From: an uncultured Bacteroidales bacterium
GTDB taxonomy: Bacteria; Bacteroidota; Bacteroidia; Bacteroidales; UBA932
DNA length: 53,390 nt
Reading direction: 5' to 3'
Assembly (NCBI GenBank): GCA_900319975.1
Contig: ONQP01000005.1
Span: 1 to 53,390, forward strand
Part shown: positions 34,580 to 42,655 of the stretch, in pieces
Layout: each line of letters starts with the position of its first letter
Position numbering within the stretch: position 1 is the stretch's first letter
Program-made: the position numbers and the translations under genes
Notes under the pieces: model-generated
Databases searched by the model: none
Seen by the model: only the letters and a program-made list of their open reading frames with translations
What the model was told of the DNA's origin: nothing

Positions 34580-34975
34580 CTATCTCTTCTCGTGGACGTC
34601 GAGCCGGAGTTTCTTCTCGGAGATGTCGTCGTAGAGCCGCAGCGTGATGTAGGCTTGCGAGCTGTAGCGCTTCAGGTCATAGATGGAGACGGTCATGTTG
34701 GACCGGTTGAGCTCGACCGTCGGCGCCATGCCGACGTTGGTTCCGAGCTCCATCTCGAGCTTCTCCACGTCGTAGCACTTGAAACGGAATTTGACGCTCA
34801 GCGCCTTGGTGGCCTCGATGGTCGTGTCGATGGCGGCGCGGTCGACCTGGATGGGGAAGGGCTCCTTCACCTTCGGCGGGTCGGGCGTCTCGGTCTTGTT
34901 GTCGGCGGGATCGCAGGCTGCGAAGAGGACGGCCGCAAGCACGGCTGCGGACGCCAGGAAGAACAATTTTTTCAT
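34580..34975 (-). CDS. Small predicted lipoprotein, unknown function
   Basis: A 131-residue protein with signal peptide and lipobox FAAC (Cys21). A short linker rich in Thr/Pro/Lys (about 22-40) is followed by a beta-rich domain with QVDRAAIDTTIEATKALSVKFRFKCYDVEKLEME. It may be a small Ig-like or beta-sandwich domain, but no family is recognised. The start MKKLFFLA at 34975 is preferred over an in-frame ATG 17 codons earlier, which would disrupt the signal peptide. A TATCTTTG box precedes it. It converges on the sigma factor gene. Confidence 0.75.
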   Translation of the reverse strand: MKKLFFLASAAVLAAVLFAACDPADNKTETPDPPKVKEPFPIQVDRAAIDTTIEATKALSVKFRFKCYDVEKLEMELGTNVGMAPTVELNRSNMTVSIYDLKRYSSQAYITLRLYDDISEKKLRLDVHEKR

Positions 34976-35000
34976 GACGAGGTATGGTTGGTTATATCCG

Positions 35001-35008
35001 CAAAGATA
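35001..35008 (-). promoter_or_regulatory. -7 promoter box for the small lipoprotein gene
   Basis: TATCTTTG on the minus strand, exact match, 25 bases before the start codon. A TTAG lies 19 bases upstream as a weak -33. Confidence 0.6.
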
Positions 35009-35047
35009 GGATTTTTTGCGGGACAACCTAACTTTTTCTCCTAAAAA

Positions 35048-35473
35048 TCAGGATTTTCCGGCGCATTCGGGGCAGATCCCGTGCGCCAGGTAGTCGACGC
35101 TCTGGACGCTGAAGCCGTCCGGACAGCGGACGGCGGGGATGGGCACGTCCTCCAGGCAGAAAGTCCGCCCGCACGACTCGCAGTGGAAATGGACGTGGCG
35201 GTCGTCGTCCTCCTCCTCGTCGGTGCAGTGGCAGACCTCGTAGCGCACGCTGTCCTCGTCGGACAGGGTGTGGAGCAGGTGGTGCTCCCGGAAGATTGCC
35301 AGGTTGCGGGAGATGATGGACTTGTCCACCGACTCCAGGGCGGTCTCGATCTCGGTCAGCGAGAGCGGACGCCCGGCCTGGAGCAGGGTCTTCAGGATCA
35401 GGATGCGGTTGGCCGTGGCCTTGACGCCATGCTCCTGCATCAGAACTTCCGGATCTTCGTGGTGCGCATGCAT
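35048..35473 (-). CDS. Fur-family transcriptional regulator with zinc-binding CxxC pairs
   Basis: A 141-residue metal-sensing repressor of the Fur/Zur/PerR family. The N-terminal winged helix (about 1-82) contains ANRILILKTLL and SLTEIETALESVDKSIISRNLAIF. The C-terminal metal-binding domain has HVHFHCESCGRTF (Cys98, Cys101) and GICPECAGKS (Cys134, Cys137), the structural zinc site. An acidic stretch DEEEDDD separates the domains. The sequence around FHCESCGRTFCLEDV is more like Zur than Fur, but the metal is not certain. The start at 35473 is 4 bases after a -7 box, so the message is probably leaderless. Confidence 0.88.
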   Translation of the reverse strand: MHAHHEDPEVLMQEHGVKATANRILILKTLLQAGRPLSLTEIETALESVDKSIISRNLAIFREHHLLHTLSDEDSVRYEVCHCTDEEEDDDRHVHFHCESCGRTFCLEDVPIPAVRCPDGFSVQSVDYLAHGICPECAGKS

Positions 35474-35477
35474 AAGG

Positions 35478-35485
35478 CAAAGATA
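35478..35485 (-). promoter_or_regulatory. -7 promoter box for the Fur-family gene
   Basis: TATCTTTG on the minus strand, exact match, with only four bases (CCTT) between it and the ATG. Confidence 0.65.
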
Positions 35486-35500
35486 AAGATTATTTCCGAC

Positions 35501-36187
35501 TTATGCGCGGTACATGCGGTCGTCGGCGAAGGAGAAGCAGCAGTCGTCGGCCACCACGACGTGGTCCAGCAGCTTCAGGCCGACGGCCGAGACGCCCTGG
35601 CGCAGCTCCTCCGTCCGGCGGATGTCCGCCGGCCCCGGCGTCGGATTGCCGCTGGGGTGGTTGTGGACGAGGATCAGCGCGCCGGCGTTCTTGTCGAGGG
35701 CCATCCGGATGATCTGCCGGATGTCGAAAGTGGTCGAATTCGACCCGCCCGTGCTCACGCGCTCCTGCCCGACCAGATACTGGTGGTCGTTGAGGAAGAG
35801 GACCCAGCATTCTTCGTGCGGCAGGCCCTTGAGGCGGGGGAGCAGCAGTTCGTGGACCTGGCGCGCCGTGAGGATGGGGCGCCGGACCACGGACGACTGC
35901 TCCTGCAGGAAGCGGCGCCCCAGCTCGAGGGCCGCCAGCACGCTCGCGGCCTTGCCCGGCCCGATGCCGGACAGCGAGAGCATCTTGTCTCGCGGGAGGT
36001 TGAACAGGACGCTGAGGCGTCCGTCGGCAAGGTCCAGCAGGCGGCGGGCCAGGTCGAGCACGTTGCCCTCCGGGCCGCCGCTGCGCAGCAGGACGGCGAG
36101 CAGTTCGCCGTCGCTCAGGCTCCCCGCACCGCGGGCGAGCAGCTTTTCGCGCGGCCTTTCATCCGCGCGGAGATCTTTGATTCCCAT
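35501..36187 (-). CDS. radC: RadC-family JAB domain protein
   Basis: A 228-residue RadC/YicR-type protein. The N-terminal UPF0758 region has a helix-hairpin-helix (LSGIGPGKAASVLA, about 72-85). The C-terminal JAB/MPN metalloprotease-like domain carries HNHPSG (His175, His177) and further metal ligands downstream (ADIRRTEEL). The name comes from an old mapping to DNA repair; its true role is unresolved. It is separated from miaB by a hairpin region and lies 27 bases from the Fur-family gene. A TATCCTTG box precedes it. Confidence 0.93.
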   Translation of the reverse strand: MGIKDLRADERPREKLLARGAGSLSDGELLAVLLRSGGPEGNVLDLARRLLDLADGRLSVLFNLPRDKMLSLSGIGPGKAASVLAALELGRRFLQEQSSVVRRPILTARQVHELLLPRLKGLPHEECWVLFLNDHQYLVGQERVSTGGSNSTTFDIRQIIRMALDKNAGALILVHNHPSGNPTPGPADIRRTEELRQGVSAVGLKLLDHVVVADDCCFSFADDRMYRA

Positions 36188-36194
36188 AGCGCGG

Positions 36195-36202
36195 CAAGGA
36201 TA
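36195..36202 (-). promoter_or_regulatory. Possible -7 box for radC
   Basis: TATCCTTG on the minus strand, one mismatch to TAnnTTTG, 7 bases before the radC start codon. Confidence 0.45.
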
Positions 36203-36207
36203 AGGAC

Positions 36208-36263
36208 AAAAATCGTATCAAACGGAAAGATTCGTTTCCGCCTGACTTAAAAATACGATTTTT
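36208..36263 (-). terminator. Nested hairpin between miaB and radC
   Basis: The outer arms AAAAATCGTAT (36208-36218) and 36253-36263 pair over 11 bp. An inner pair CGGAAA (36223-36228) with 36235-36240 lies within. On the minus strand the outer arm ends in TTTTTG, so it can terminate miaB transcription just before the radC promoter. Confidence 0.6.
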
Positions 36264-36277
36264 ACGGGTTCCGGGGC

Positions 36278-37582
36278 CTAGGCGGGCTCGCAGAGCAGCG
36301 TGGCCTGGGTGCAGTCCTTCACCTTCACGTCCACGAAGTCGCCCGCGCGGTGCGCCGTGTCGGGCCAGATGCACATCTTGTTCTGGCTGTTGCGGCCGCA
36401 GAGCTCGGCGGCGTTGCGCTTGGACGGGCCCTCGACGAGGACCCGGAAGGTCTTGCCGACGTCGCGGCGGTTGCTCTCCAGCGAGAGGCGGTTCTGCACG
36501 GCGATGATCTCCTCGAGGCGGCGCGTCTTGACGTCCGGCGCCACGTCGTCGGGGTATTTCTTCGCGGCGAGCGTGCCCGGCCGCTCGGAATACTGGAACA
36601 TGAAGGCGGCGTCGAAGCCGACCTGCTCGAAAATGTCGAGCGTGTCGCGGTGGTCCTCCTCGGTCTCGGAGCAGAAGCCCGCGATGACGTCGGTGGTGAT
36701 GGCGCAGTCCGGCATCAGGGCGCGGATCTTCGCCACGCGGTCCAGATACCAGGCGCGCGTGTAGCGGCGGCGCATCTTCTCCAGGATGCGGTCCGAACCG
36801 GACTGGACGGGGAGATGGATGTGGCGGCAGATGTTGGCGTGCGTGGCCATCGTCTCGATCACAGCGTCGGAGATGTCCTGCGGGTTGGAGGTGGAGAAAC
36901 GGATGCGCAGGTCGGGCACCGATTCTGCCACCAGCGCGAGCAGGCGGGCGAAATCGTATTCCCCGAAGTGGTACGAATCGACGTTCTGTCCCAGCAGCGT
37001 GATCTCCTTGTAGCCGCGCTCCGCGCAGTCGCAGGCCTCGCGGACGATGGTGTGGTAGTCGCGGCTCCGCTCCGCGCCGCGGGTGTAGGGCACCACACAG
37101 TAGGAGCAGACGTTGTTGCAGCCGCGCATGATGGAGATGAAGGCGGAGACGCCGTTCTTGTCCACGCGCACCGGCGCGATGTCGGCGTAGGTCTCCTCGC
37201 GGGAAAGGATCACGTCGATCTGCGGGTGGCCCTGCGAGGCGGCGGCGAGCAGCTCGGGCAGCCTGCGGTAGGCGTCCGGGCCGGCGACGACGTCGACCTT
37301 GCCGGACTCCAGCAGCGTCTCTTTCATCCGTTCGGCCATGCAGCCGAGGATGCCCACGATCACGTCGGGGCGGGCTTTGCGGTAGATGTTGAACTGGCCG
37401 ATGCGACCCAGGATGCGTTGCTCGGCGTTGTCGCGGATCGAACAGGTGTTGGCCAGGATCACGTCGGCCTCGCCGATCTCTTCGGTGCGGATATAACCTT
37501 CGCGGCCCAGGATGGAGAAGACCACTTCCGTGTCCGCTACGTTCATCTGGCAGCCGTATGTCTCAATGTAAACCTTTCTCAT
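36278..37582 (-). CDS. miaB: tRNA-2-methylthio-N6-dimethylallyladenosine synthase
   Basis: MiaB is a radical SAM methylthiotransferase that adds a methylthio group to i6A37 of tRNAs reading U-starting codons. The 434-residue protein has an N-terminal UPF0004 domain with the second iron-sulfur cluster ligands Cys11, Cys47 and Cys81. The radical SAM motif is CNNVCSYC (Cys155, Cys159, Cys162) in GCNNVCSYCVVPYTRG. A C-terminal TRAM domain (about 370-434) binds tRNA. The RGAERSRD segment is typical of MiaB rather than MtaB or RimO. Its promoter box TATCTTTG lies at 37596-37603, in a divergent region with the next gene. Confidence 0.95.
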   Translation of the reverse strand: MRKVYIETYGCQMNVADTEVVFSILGREGYIRTEEIGEADVILANTCSIRDNAEQRILGRIGQFNIYRKARPDVIVGILGCMAERMKETLLESGKVDVVAGPDAYRRLPELLAAASQGHPQIDVILSREETYADIAPVRVDKNGVSAFISIMRGCNNVCSYCVVPYTRGAERSRDYHTIVREACDCAERGYKEITLLGQNVDSYHFGEYDFARLLALVAESVPDLRIRFSTSNPQDISDAVIETMATHANICRHIHLPVQSGSDRILEKMRRRYTRAWYLDRVAKIRALMPDCAITTDVIAGFCSETEEDHRDTLDIFEQVGFDAAFMFQYSERPGTLAAKKYPDDVAPDVKTRRLEEIIAVQNRLSLESNRRDVGKTFRVLVEGPSKRNAAELCGRNSQNKMCIWPDTAHRAGDFVDVKVKDCTQATLLCEPA

Positions 37583-37595
37583 ATGAATCGATGCG

Positions 37596-37603
37596 CAAAG
37601 ATA
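37596..37603 (-). promoter_or_regulatory. -7 promoter box for miaB
   Basis: TATCTTTG on the minus strand, exact match, 13 bases before the miaB start. It faces an equal box on the other strand 13 bases away. Confidence 0.6.
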
Positions 37604-37616
37604 GAGAGTTTTTTCT

Positions 37617-37624
37617 TATCTTTG
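37617..37624 (+). promoter_or_regulatory. -7 promoter box for the LEA-like lipoprotein operon
   Basis: TATCTTTG, exact match, 27 bases before the ATG at 37652. It probably drives the lipoprotein, SPOR protein, rpoN and Fur-like genes. Confidence 0.6.
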
Positions 37625-37651
37625 TAAGTTAGTATAAAAGCAAAAGACCAA

Positions 37652-38158
37652 ATGAAGCTGTTTGCCCGGATCCTCCTGCTGACCCTTCTCCTGCCGTTGC
37701 TGCTTTCCAGCTGCAAGAGCAGGGGTTTCCAGGACATTGAGATTACCTCCGTCCGGCTCGTCTCGATCGTGCCGGAGGGCTTCAGTAACGTGACCGCGGT
37801 GGTCGAGGTCGGCGTGCGCAACCCTACCGTCGCCTTCGAGTTGTCGCAGGTGGAGGCGCAGGCCCGCTTCCAGGGCGAGCCCGCCCTGACGGCGACCTCC
37901 GAGACGATCACGATCCCCAAGCACAGCGATGCGGTCTACCAGATCCCGCTCCAGGGCCGGCTCGCCGAGGGTTTCAACCCGTTCCGGCTGCTCCGGCTGC
38001 TGGGCGACGAAGCCAGTTTCGACGACATCACCTTCGATGTCCGTTGCCGCGCTTCGCTGCGCAGCGGTTTTGGCAGGAATATTGAATTGTTGGATATCCC
38101 GCTGAGCGCGCTGCTCCGCGGAATGCAAACGAAAAATGATGAACAAATCCTTGAATAA
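37652..38158 (+). CDS. LEA-type-2-like lipoprotein
   Basis: A 168-residue lipoprotein with signal peptide and lipobox LSSC (Cys21). The mature part is beta-rich, with IEITSVRLVSIVPEGFSNVTAVVEVGVRNPT, the pattern of late-embryogenesis-abundant type 2 (Why) domains, where a beta sandwich carries a conserved N-P segment. Such proteins in Bacteroidota are placed in the envelope without proven role. It overlaps the next gene by 23 bases, so both are read from one message. Confidence 0.7.
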   Translation: MKLFARILLLTLLLPLLLSSCKSRGFQDIEITSVRLVSIVPEGFSNVTAVVEVGVRNPTVAFELSQVEAQARFQGEPALTATSETITIPKHSDAVYQIPLQGRLAEGFNPFRLLRLLGDEASFDDITFDVRCRASLRSGFGRNIELLDIPLSALLRGMQTKNDEQILE

Positions 38159-38687
38159 AGTACTTCTGTTGCTGGCCCTGCTGGTTTTGGCCGTTCCCGC
38201 CCTGCGGGCGCAGAGCCTCGAGACGGAAGAGATGTCGGAGATCGAACACGCCGGCGACGAGGTCCAGGTGGACTCCACGCTGGTGGGCCGTGACATTTTT
38301 TCAGCCCTGCCCGAGGGGGTGGTCGTGCGCCAGACGCCGGCCGTGCGCGCGGCGCTGAACCGCCAGGTGAGCGCCAACGCCGGCAAGAGCTACAGCGGCT
38401 TCCGCATCCGTCTCTTCTTCGCCAGCAACCGCACCGCCCGGGAAGAATCCGCGACGGTGATCCGCCGTTTCAACGAGCTCTATCCCCATATCGAGGCCTA
38501 CCGTTCCTTCTCTTCGCCCAATTTCAAGGTGACGGTCGGCAATTTCCGCACGCGCATCGAGGCCGAGGCCTTCCTGCGCAAGGTCAAGGGGGATTTCCCG
38601 GACGCCTTCATCGTCCGGGAGCGCTTCAAGTACCCGTCGATCGGGCGCCCGGACACCAGCCCGGCCGACATTCCTGACGAATTGTAA
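38136..38687 (+). CDS. SPOR-domain secreted protein
   Basis: A 183-residue secreted protein. The signal peptide covers about residues 1-25, ending ALRAQ. A linker (about 26-85) is followed by a SPOR-like domain (about 86-165), with YSGFRIRLFFASNRTAREES, FKVTVGNFRTRIEAEAFLRKVKG and DAFIVRERFKYP. SPOR domains bind peptidoglycan stripped of stem peptides, often at the division site. Two ATG codons are adjacent at 38136 and 38139. It ends 3 bases before rpoN. Confidence 0.8.
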   Translation: MMNKSLNKVLLLLALLVLAVPALRAQSLETEEMSEIEHAGDEVQVDSTLVGRDIFSALPEGVVVRQTPAVRAALNRQVSANAGKSYSGFRIRLFFASNRTAREESATVIRRFNELYPHIEAYRSFSSPNFKVTVGNFRTRIEAEAFLRKVKGDFPDAFIVRERFKYPSIGRPDTSPADIPDEL

Positions 38688-38690
38688 GCG

Positions 38691-40094
38691 ATGATCAAGC
38701 AGGGCCTCGAACTCAAGCAGCAGCAGAAACTCTCCCCGCTGCAGATCCAGACGATCAAGCTGATCGAACTCCCGATCCAGGAGCTCGAGCAGCGGATCCG
38801 CACGGAGCTGGAGGAGAATCCCGTGCTGGACGATACGCCGGACCCTGAGAAGGCCGAGGACGCCAAGGACGTGTCCCTGGACGAGATCACGGACGAGGGA
38901 GACATCCCTTCCTACAAGACCCGGGTCAACAACTGGGGCAAGGACCCCCGGCCCGAATACAACACGTTCTCCGTGCGGCAGAGCTTCACCCAGACCCTGA
39001 TGGACCAGCTGGGCTACCGCAACCTCACGCCCGAGCAGTACAGCGTGGCGGCCTTCATCATCGGCTCGCTCGACGCCGACGGCTACCTGCGCCGCGACGT
39101 CGACTCGCTGGTGGACGACATGGCCTTCCGCGCCGGGATCAGCACTACCACGGAGGAGGTGCTGGAGATGCTCGCGGTGATCCAGGAGTTCGACCCCGCC
39201 GGGGTGGGTGCGCGCGACCTGCGCGAATGCCTGCTCCTGCAGCTGCAGGCCAAGAAGCAGACGCCTGACGTGATCAACGCCGAGCGCATCCTGGAGGACT
39301 ATTTCGCAGAGTTCTCCAACAAGCATTTCCAGAAGATCATGTCCCGCCTGAACCTCTCCGAGGACGACCTCAAGCGGGCGATGGGACGCATCGTCAAGCT
39401 CAATCCCGCACCGGGCGGCGAGGTGGACTACACCTACACCGACCAGGCCCAGCAGATCGTGCCGGACTTCGTGCTGGAGGAGCACGACGGCGAGCTGTCC
39501 TTCACGATGCCGCGTTTCTCCGTGCCGGAGCTGCGCGTCAACAAGAAATACGCGGACCTGCTCATCGAGGCGAAGGGCTCTTCGGAGCGCGCCCAGAAGG
39601 AGGCCGCGACCTTCGTGCGCCAGAAGCTCGACTCGGCCAAATGGTTCGTGGAGGCGCTCAAGCAGCGCCAGAACACGCTCAACAAGACGATGTCCGCCAT
39701 CCTGGAGTACCAGCACGACTATTTCGTGTCCGGCGACGAAGCCGACCTCAAGCCGATGGTCCTCAAGGACATCGCCGAGAAGACCGGCTTCGACATCTCC
39801 ACCATCTCGCGCGTGGTCAACAGCAAGTACATCGAGACGCATTTCGGCATCTTCGCGCTGAAATATTTCTTCTCCGAAGGCATGGAGAACAAGGAGGGCG
39901 AGGAGGTGTCCACCCGCGAGCTGAAGAAGGCCCTGCAGGAATGCGTGGACGCCGAGAACAAGAAGAAACCGCTCACCGACGAGCAGCTGGTGGAAGAGAT
40001 GGAGCGCCGCGGCTACAAGGTCGCGCGCCGCACCATCGCCAAATACCGCGGCCAGCTCGGCATTCCGCTGGCCCGCTGGCGCAAGGAGCTGTAG
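38691..40094 (+). CDS. rpoN: RNA polymerase sigma-54 factor
   Basis: Sigma-54, which recruits polymerase to -24/-12 promoters activated by AAA+ enhancer-binding proteins. The 467-residue protein has a Gln/Leu-rich region I (about 1-50, LKQQQKLSPLQIQTIKLIELPIQELEQ), an acidic region II, a core-binding region (about 95-280), and a DNA-binding region with a helix-turn-helix (about 360-400) and the RpoN box ARRTIAKYR (about 445-453). All domains are present. No enhancer-binding protein is in the window. The gene is in the middle of an operon and is followed after 2 bases by a Fur-like gene. Confidence 0.96.
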   Translation: MIKQGLELKQQQKLSPLQIQTIKLIELPIQELEQRIRTELEENPVLDDTPDPEKAEDAKDVSLDEITDEGDIPSYKTRVNNWGKDPRPEYNTFSVRQSFTQTLMDQLGYRNLTPEQYSVAAFIIGSLDADGYLRRDVDSLVDDMAFRAGISTTTEEVLEMLAVIQEFDPAGVGARDLRECLLLQLQAKKQTPDVINAERILEDYFAEFSNKHFQKIMSRLNLSEDDLKRAMGRIVKLNPAPGGEVDYTYTDQAQQIVPDFVLEEHDGELSFTMPRFSVPELRVNKKYADLLIEAKGSSERAQKEAATFVRQKLDSAKWFVEALKQRQNTLNKTMSAILEYQHDYFVSGDEADLKPMVLKDIAEKTGFDISTISRVVNSKYIETHFGIFALKYFFSEGMENKEGEEVSTRELKKALQECVDAENKKKPLTDEQLVEEMERRGYKVARRTIAKYRGQLGIPLARWRKEL

Positions 40095-40096
40095 GC

Positions 40097-40552
40097 ATGA
40101 AGGGGACAGGCATTCCGGACATCATCCAGTTCAAGCGCCTGCTGCGCGACCGCGGCCTCAAGGCCACGCCGCAGCGGACGGCGGTCCACGAGGCGATGTG
40201 CGCCCTCGTGCACGCCGGCGCGGACGACGTGGCGGCCTGGATTGCCGGACAGGACGGTACGCGCATTTCCGTCGCTTCGGTATACAACATCCTCACGCTC
40301 CTGGCGGACCTGGGGATCTACGGACGCCGGTCCGGCCGCGGCGGCAAGATGGTCTTCGACGTGCGCACCGGACGCCACCTGCATCTCTACGATACGCAGA
40401 GCGGGACCTGGCGCGACCTGGAGGACGAAGCGCTCCTGACCTGGATGGAAGCCCACTTCAAGGGCCGCCGTTTCCGCGGCTACAAGATCGACGGCTTCGA
40501 GGTGCAGCTGCTCTGCCACCCGACCCGCAAGGGCCCGGGCCGCAAAGCGTAA
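40097..40552 (+). CDS. Fur-family-like regulator without CxxC zinc motifs
   Basis: A 151-residue Fur-family protein. The winged-helix part (about 8-90) has LKATPQRTAVHEAMC and RISVASVYNILTLLADLG. The C-terminal domain carries RHLHLYDTQSG in place of the usual His-rich CxxC segment, and only two Cys remain (near residues 36 and 141), neither in a CxxC pair. This is the pattern of Irr/PerR-like members that do not use structural zinc. It is located directly after rpoN and before trxB, which fits a peroxide or iron sensor, though no ligand is proven. The real start is the ATG at 40097; the longer reading overlaps rpoN. Confidence 0.8.
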   Translation: MKGTGIPDIIQFKRLLRDRGLKATPQRTAVHEAMCALVHAGADDVAAWIAGQDGTRISVASVYNILTLLADLGIYGRRSGRGGKMVFDVRTGRHLHLYDTQSGTWRDLEDEALLTWMEAHFKGRRFRGYKIDGFEVQLLCHPTRKGPGRKA

Positions 40553-40559
40553 TTTTGTG

Positions 40560-40567
40560 TATATTTG
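40560..40567 (+). promoter_or_regulatory. -7 promoter box for trxB
   Basis: TATATTTG, exact TAnnTTTG match, 9 bases before the trxB ATG. The transcript would have a leader of a few bases. Confidence 0.6.
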
Positions 40568-40576
40568 TAAGCTACT

Positions 40577-41503
40577 ATGGATATCGAACACATCAAATGT
40601 CTGATCGTCGGCGGCGGCCCTGCGGGCTACACCGCCGCGATATATGCCTCCCGGGCCGCGCTCGCGCCCGTCCTCTACGAGGGCAACGCCCCCGGCGGCC
40701 AGCTCACCACGACCACGGTCGTGGAGAATTTCCCGGGCTATCCCAACGGGGTGGACGCCAACCAGCTGATGTCCGACATGCGTGCGCAGGCCGTCAACCT
40801 CGGCGCGGACATCCGCCGCGGGGTGGTGACGGCCGTAGACCTGGGCGTCCGTCCGTTCCGCCTGACCGTGGACGGGGAGAAGACGCTGGAGGCCGACGCG
40901 CTGATCGTCGCGACCGGCGCCACGGCCCGCTATCTCGGCCTGCCGTCCGAGAAGAAATACCTCGGCATGGGCGTCTCCGCCTGCGCGACCTGCGACGGTT
41001 TCTTCTACCGCAAGAAGGACGTGGCGGTGGTGGGCGGCGGCGACACCGCCTGCGAGGAGGCCTCCTACCTGGCCGGCCTCTGCCGCAAGGTCTACATGAT
41101 TGTCCGGCGCGATGTCCTGCGGGCCTCCGTGGCCATGCAGGAGCGTGTCAAGAATACCCCCAACATCGAGATCCTCTGGAACTGCAACACGCAGGAAGTG
41201 CTCGGTGACGCCTCCGGCGTGACCGGCGCGCGCCTGATGCGCAAGGATGGCGAGGTTTTTGATATACAGGTGGACGGCTTCTTCCTGGCCATCGGCCACC
41301 ACCCGGCTTCCGAGCTTTTCGCGCCGTGGGTGGCGACCGATCCCAACGGATACATCCTCACCGATGGCGGCAGCAGCCGCACCAACGTCGAGGGCGTGTT
41401 CGCCGCCGGGGACGTGCAGGATCCGGTCTACCGGCAGGCGGTCAACGCCGCCGCGTCGGGCTGCCGGGCCGCGCTGGATGCCGAAAAATATTTGAAGCGA
41501 TGA
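40577..41503 (+). CDS. trxB: Thioredoxin reductase
   Basis: NADPH-dependent thioredoxin reductase, 308 residues. FAD-binding GGGPAGYTAAIYASRA is at about 12-27, the redox pair CATC at 136-139 (SACATCDGFF), and the NADPH-binding GGGDTACEEA at about 155-164. The C-terminal FAD segment FAAGDVQDPVYRQAVNAA is typical. Its stop overlaps the bamD start (ATGA), so the two are translationally coupled. A nearby Fur-like gene upstream hints at stress control. Confidence 0.95.
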   Translation: MDIEHIKCLIVGGGPAGYTAAIYASRAALAPVLYEGNAPGGQLTTTTVVENFPGYPNGVDANQLMSDMRAQAVNLGADIRRGVVTAVDLGVRPFRLTVDGEKTLEADALIVATGATARYLGLPSEKKYLGMGVSACATCDGFFYRKKDVAVVGGGDTACEEASYLAGLCRKVYMIVRRDVLRASVAMQERVKNTPNIEILWNCNTQEVLGDASGVTGARLMRKDGEVFDIQVDGFFLAIGHHPASELFAPWVATDPNGYILTDGGSSRTNVEGVFAAGDVQDPVYRQAVNAAASGCRAALDAEKYLKR

Positions 41504-42300
41504 AAAGATCCACTCTCCTTACAGCTTTCGCCGTGCTTCTGGTCGCGGCTTCCGGCCTGCAGTCCTGCAAGTCGCAGTATGACATCGTCCTCGAAAGCAC
41601 CGACCTCGAGCTCAAGTACAAGGCCGCCTTCGATTATTTCAACGCCGGCAAGTATGCCCGTTCCGCCGCGGTCTTCGAGTCGCTGACCCTGCTGACCAAC
41701 GGCACGGAGCGGCACGACACCGTGTTGTACTACCTGGGCCTGAGCAACTATTCCTTCAAGGACTACTATACCGCGGAGACCAACTTCGACCAGTATCTCT
41801 CCAACTATCCGCAGGGGTCCTTCGCGGAGGAGGCGCAGTTCCTGCGCATCGACTGTCTCTACCGGAGCACGCTCCGCTATGAGCTGGACCAGACCCCGAC
41901 CTACACGGCCATCACGGCGATGGGCGACTATCTGCGCGAGCACCCGGAGGGGGCCAACGCCGACATCCTCCGCCACCGGATGGAGGAGCTGGGCGAGCGC
42001 CTGGACCGCAAGGCTTTCGAGAGCGCCAAGCTGTACTACAAGATGGAGGACTACAAGGCCGCCCGCGTGGCGCTGCGCAACGTCCTCAAGGACGACGCCG
42101 ACAATGTCTACCGCGAGGACATCCTCTACTACACGGCGATGGCGTCCTACAAGTTCGCCGAGATGAGCATCCCGTCCAAGCGCAAGGAGCGTTTCCTCGT
42201 GTTCCAGGACGACTACCTCAATTTCATCGGCGAATATCCCGAATCCTCCTACCGCAAGGAGCTGGACGGACTCTACAATAAAGTGAAAGAAAATTATTGA
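41500..42300 (+). CDS. bamD: Outer-membrane protein assembly factor BamD
   Basis: BamD is a lipoprotein of the BAM complex that inserts outer-membrane barrels. The 266-residue protein has a signal peptide with lipobox LQSC (Cys23) and a series of helix pairs of the tetratricopeptide type, with YLGLSNYSFKDYYTAETNFDQYLSNYPQGSFAEEAQF being characteristic of YfiO/BamD. The ATG at 41500 overlaps the trxB stop by 4 bases. The longer in-frame reading upstream lacks the signal peptide. BamA is encoded far downstream at 50046. Confidence 0.88.
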   Translation: MKRSTLLTAFAVLLVAASGLQSCKSQYDIVLESTDLELKYKAAFDYFNAGKYARSAAVFESLTLLTNGTERHDTVLYYLGLSNYSFKDYYTAETNFDQYLSNYPQGSFAEEAQFLRIDCLYRSTLRYELDQTPTYTAITAMGDYLREHPEGANADILRHRMEELGERLDRKAFESAKLYYKMEDYKAARVALRNVLKDDADNVYREDILYYTAMASYKFAEMSIPSKRKERFLVFQDDYLNFIGEYPESSYRKELDGLYNKVKENY

Positions 42301-42334
42301 AACTTTCGCGACGGCCCCGGCCGTACATAAGAGT

Positions 42335-42655
42335 ATGGAAAAGAAAATACCTACCAATACCATCACGCGGGACATCAAGGATCTCGCCGCCCCCACGGGC
42401 AACATTTATGAGACTGTCGTCATCCTCGCCAAGCGCGCCAACCAGATCGCCCTGGCCGAGAAGAAGGAGCTGGCCAAGAAGCTGGAAGATTTCCGCGGCG
42501 AGCGCGACACGATGGACGAGGTCTTCGAGAACAAGGAGCAGATCGAAATCTCCAAGTACTACGAGCGCCAGCCCAAGCCGGACCTCGTGGCCATCTCGGA
42601 GTTCGAAGACGGCGACCTCTACTACCGGGTAGCCCAGGAAGACAGTGCTGCGTAG
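42335..42655 (+). CDS. rpoZ: RNA polymerase omega subunit, Rpb6/RpoZ-like (Bacteroidota type)
   Basis: A 106-residue protein that corresponds to the omega subunit, which helps assemble RNA polymerase. Motifs are TITRDIKDLAAPTGNIYETVVILAKRANQIA (about 8-38), resembling the conserved omega/Rpb6 segment. The Bacteroidota protein is divergent and often annotated simply as Rpb6-like. It follows bamD by 34 bases and overlaps recN by 11, a position usual for omega near DNA repair or tRNA genes in this phylum. Confidence 0.8.
   Translation: MEKKIPTNTITRDIKDLAAPTGNIYETVVILAKRANQIALAEKKELAKKLEDFRGERDTMDEVFENKEQIEISKYYERQPKPDLVAISEFEDGDLYYRVAQEDSAA

Noticed and set aside
39641-40096. Upstream extension of the second Fur-like gene into rpoN
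   Set aside because: The extension is out of frame with rpoN and rich in Arg and Gly. The family begins at the ATG at 40097, 2 bases after rpoN.
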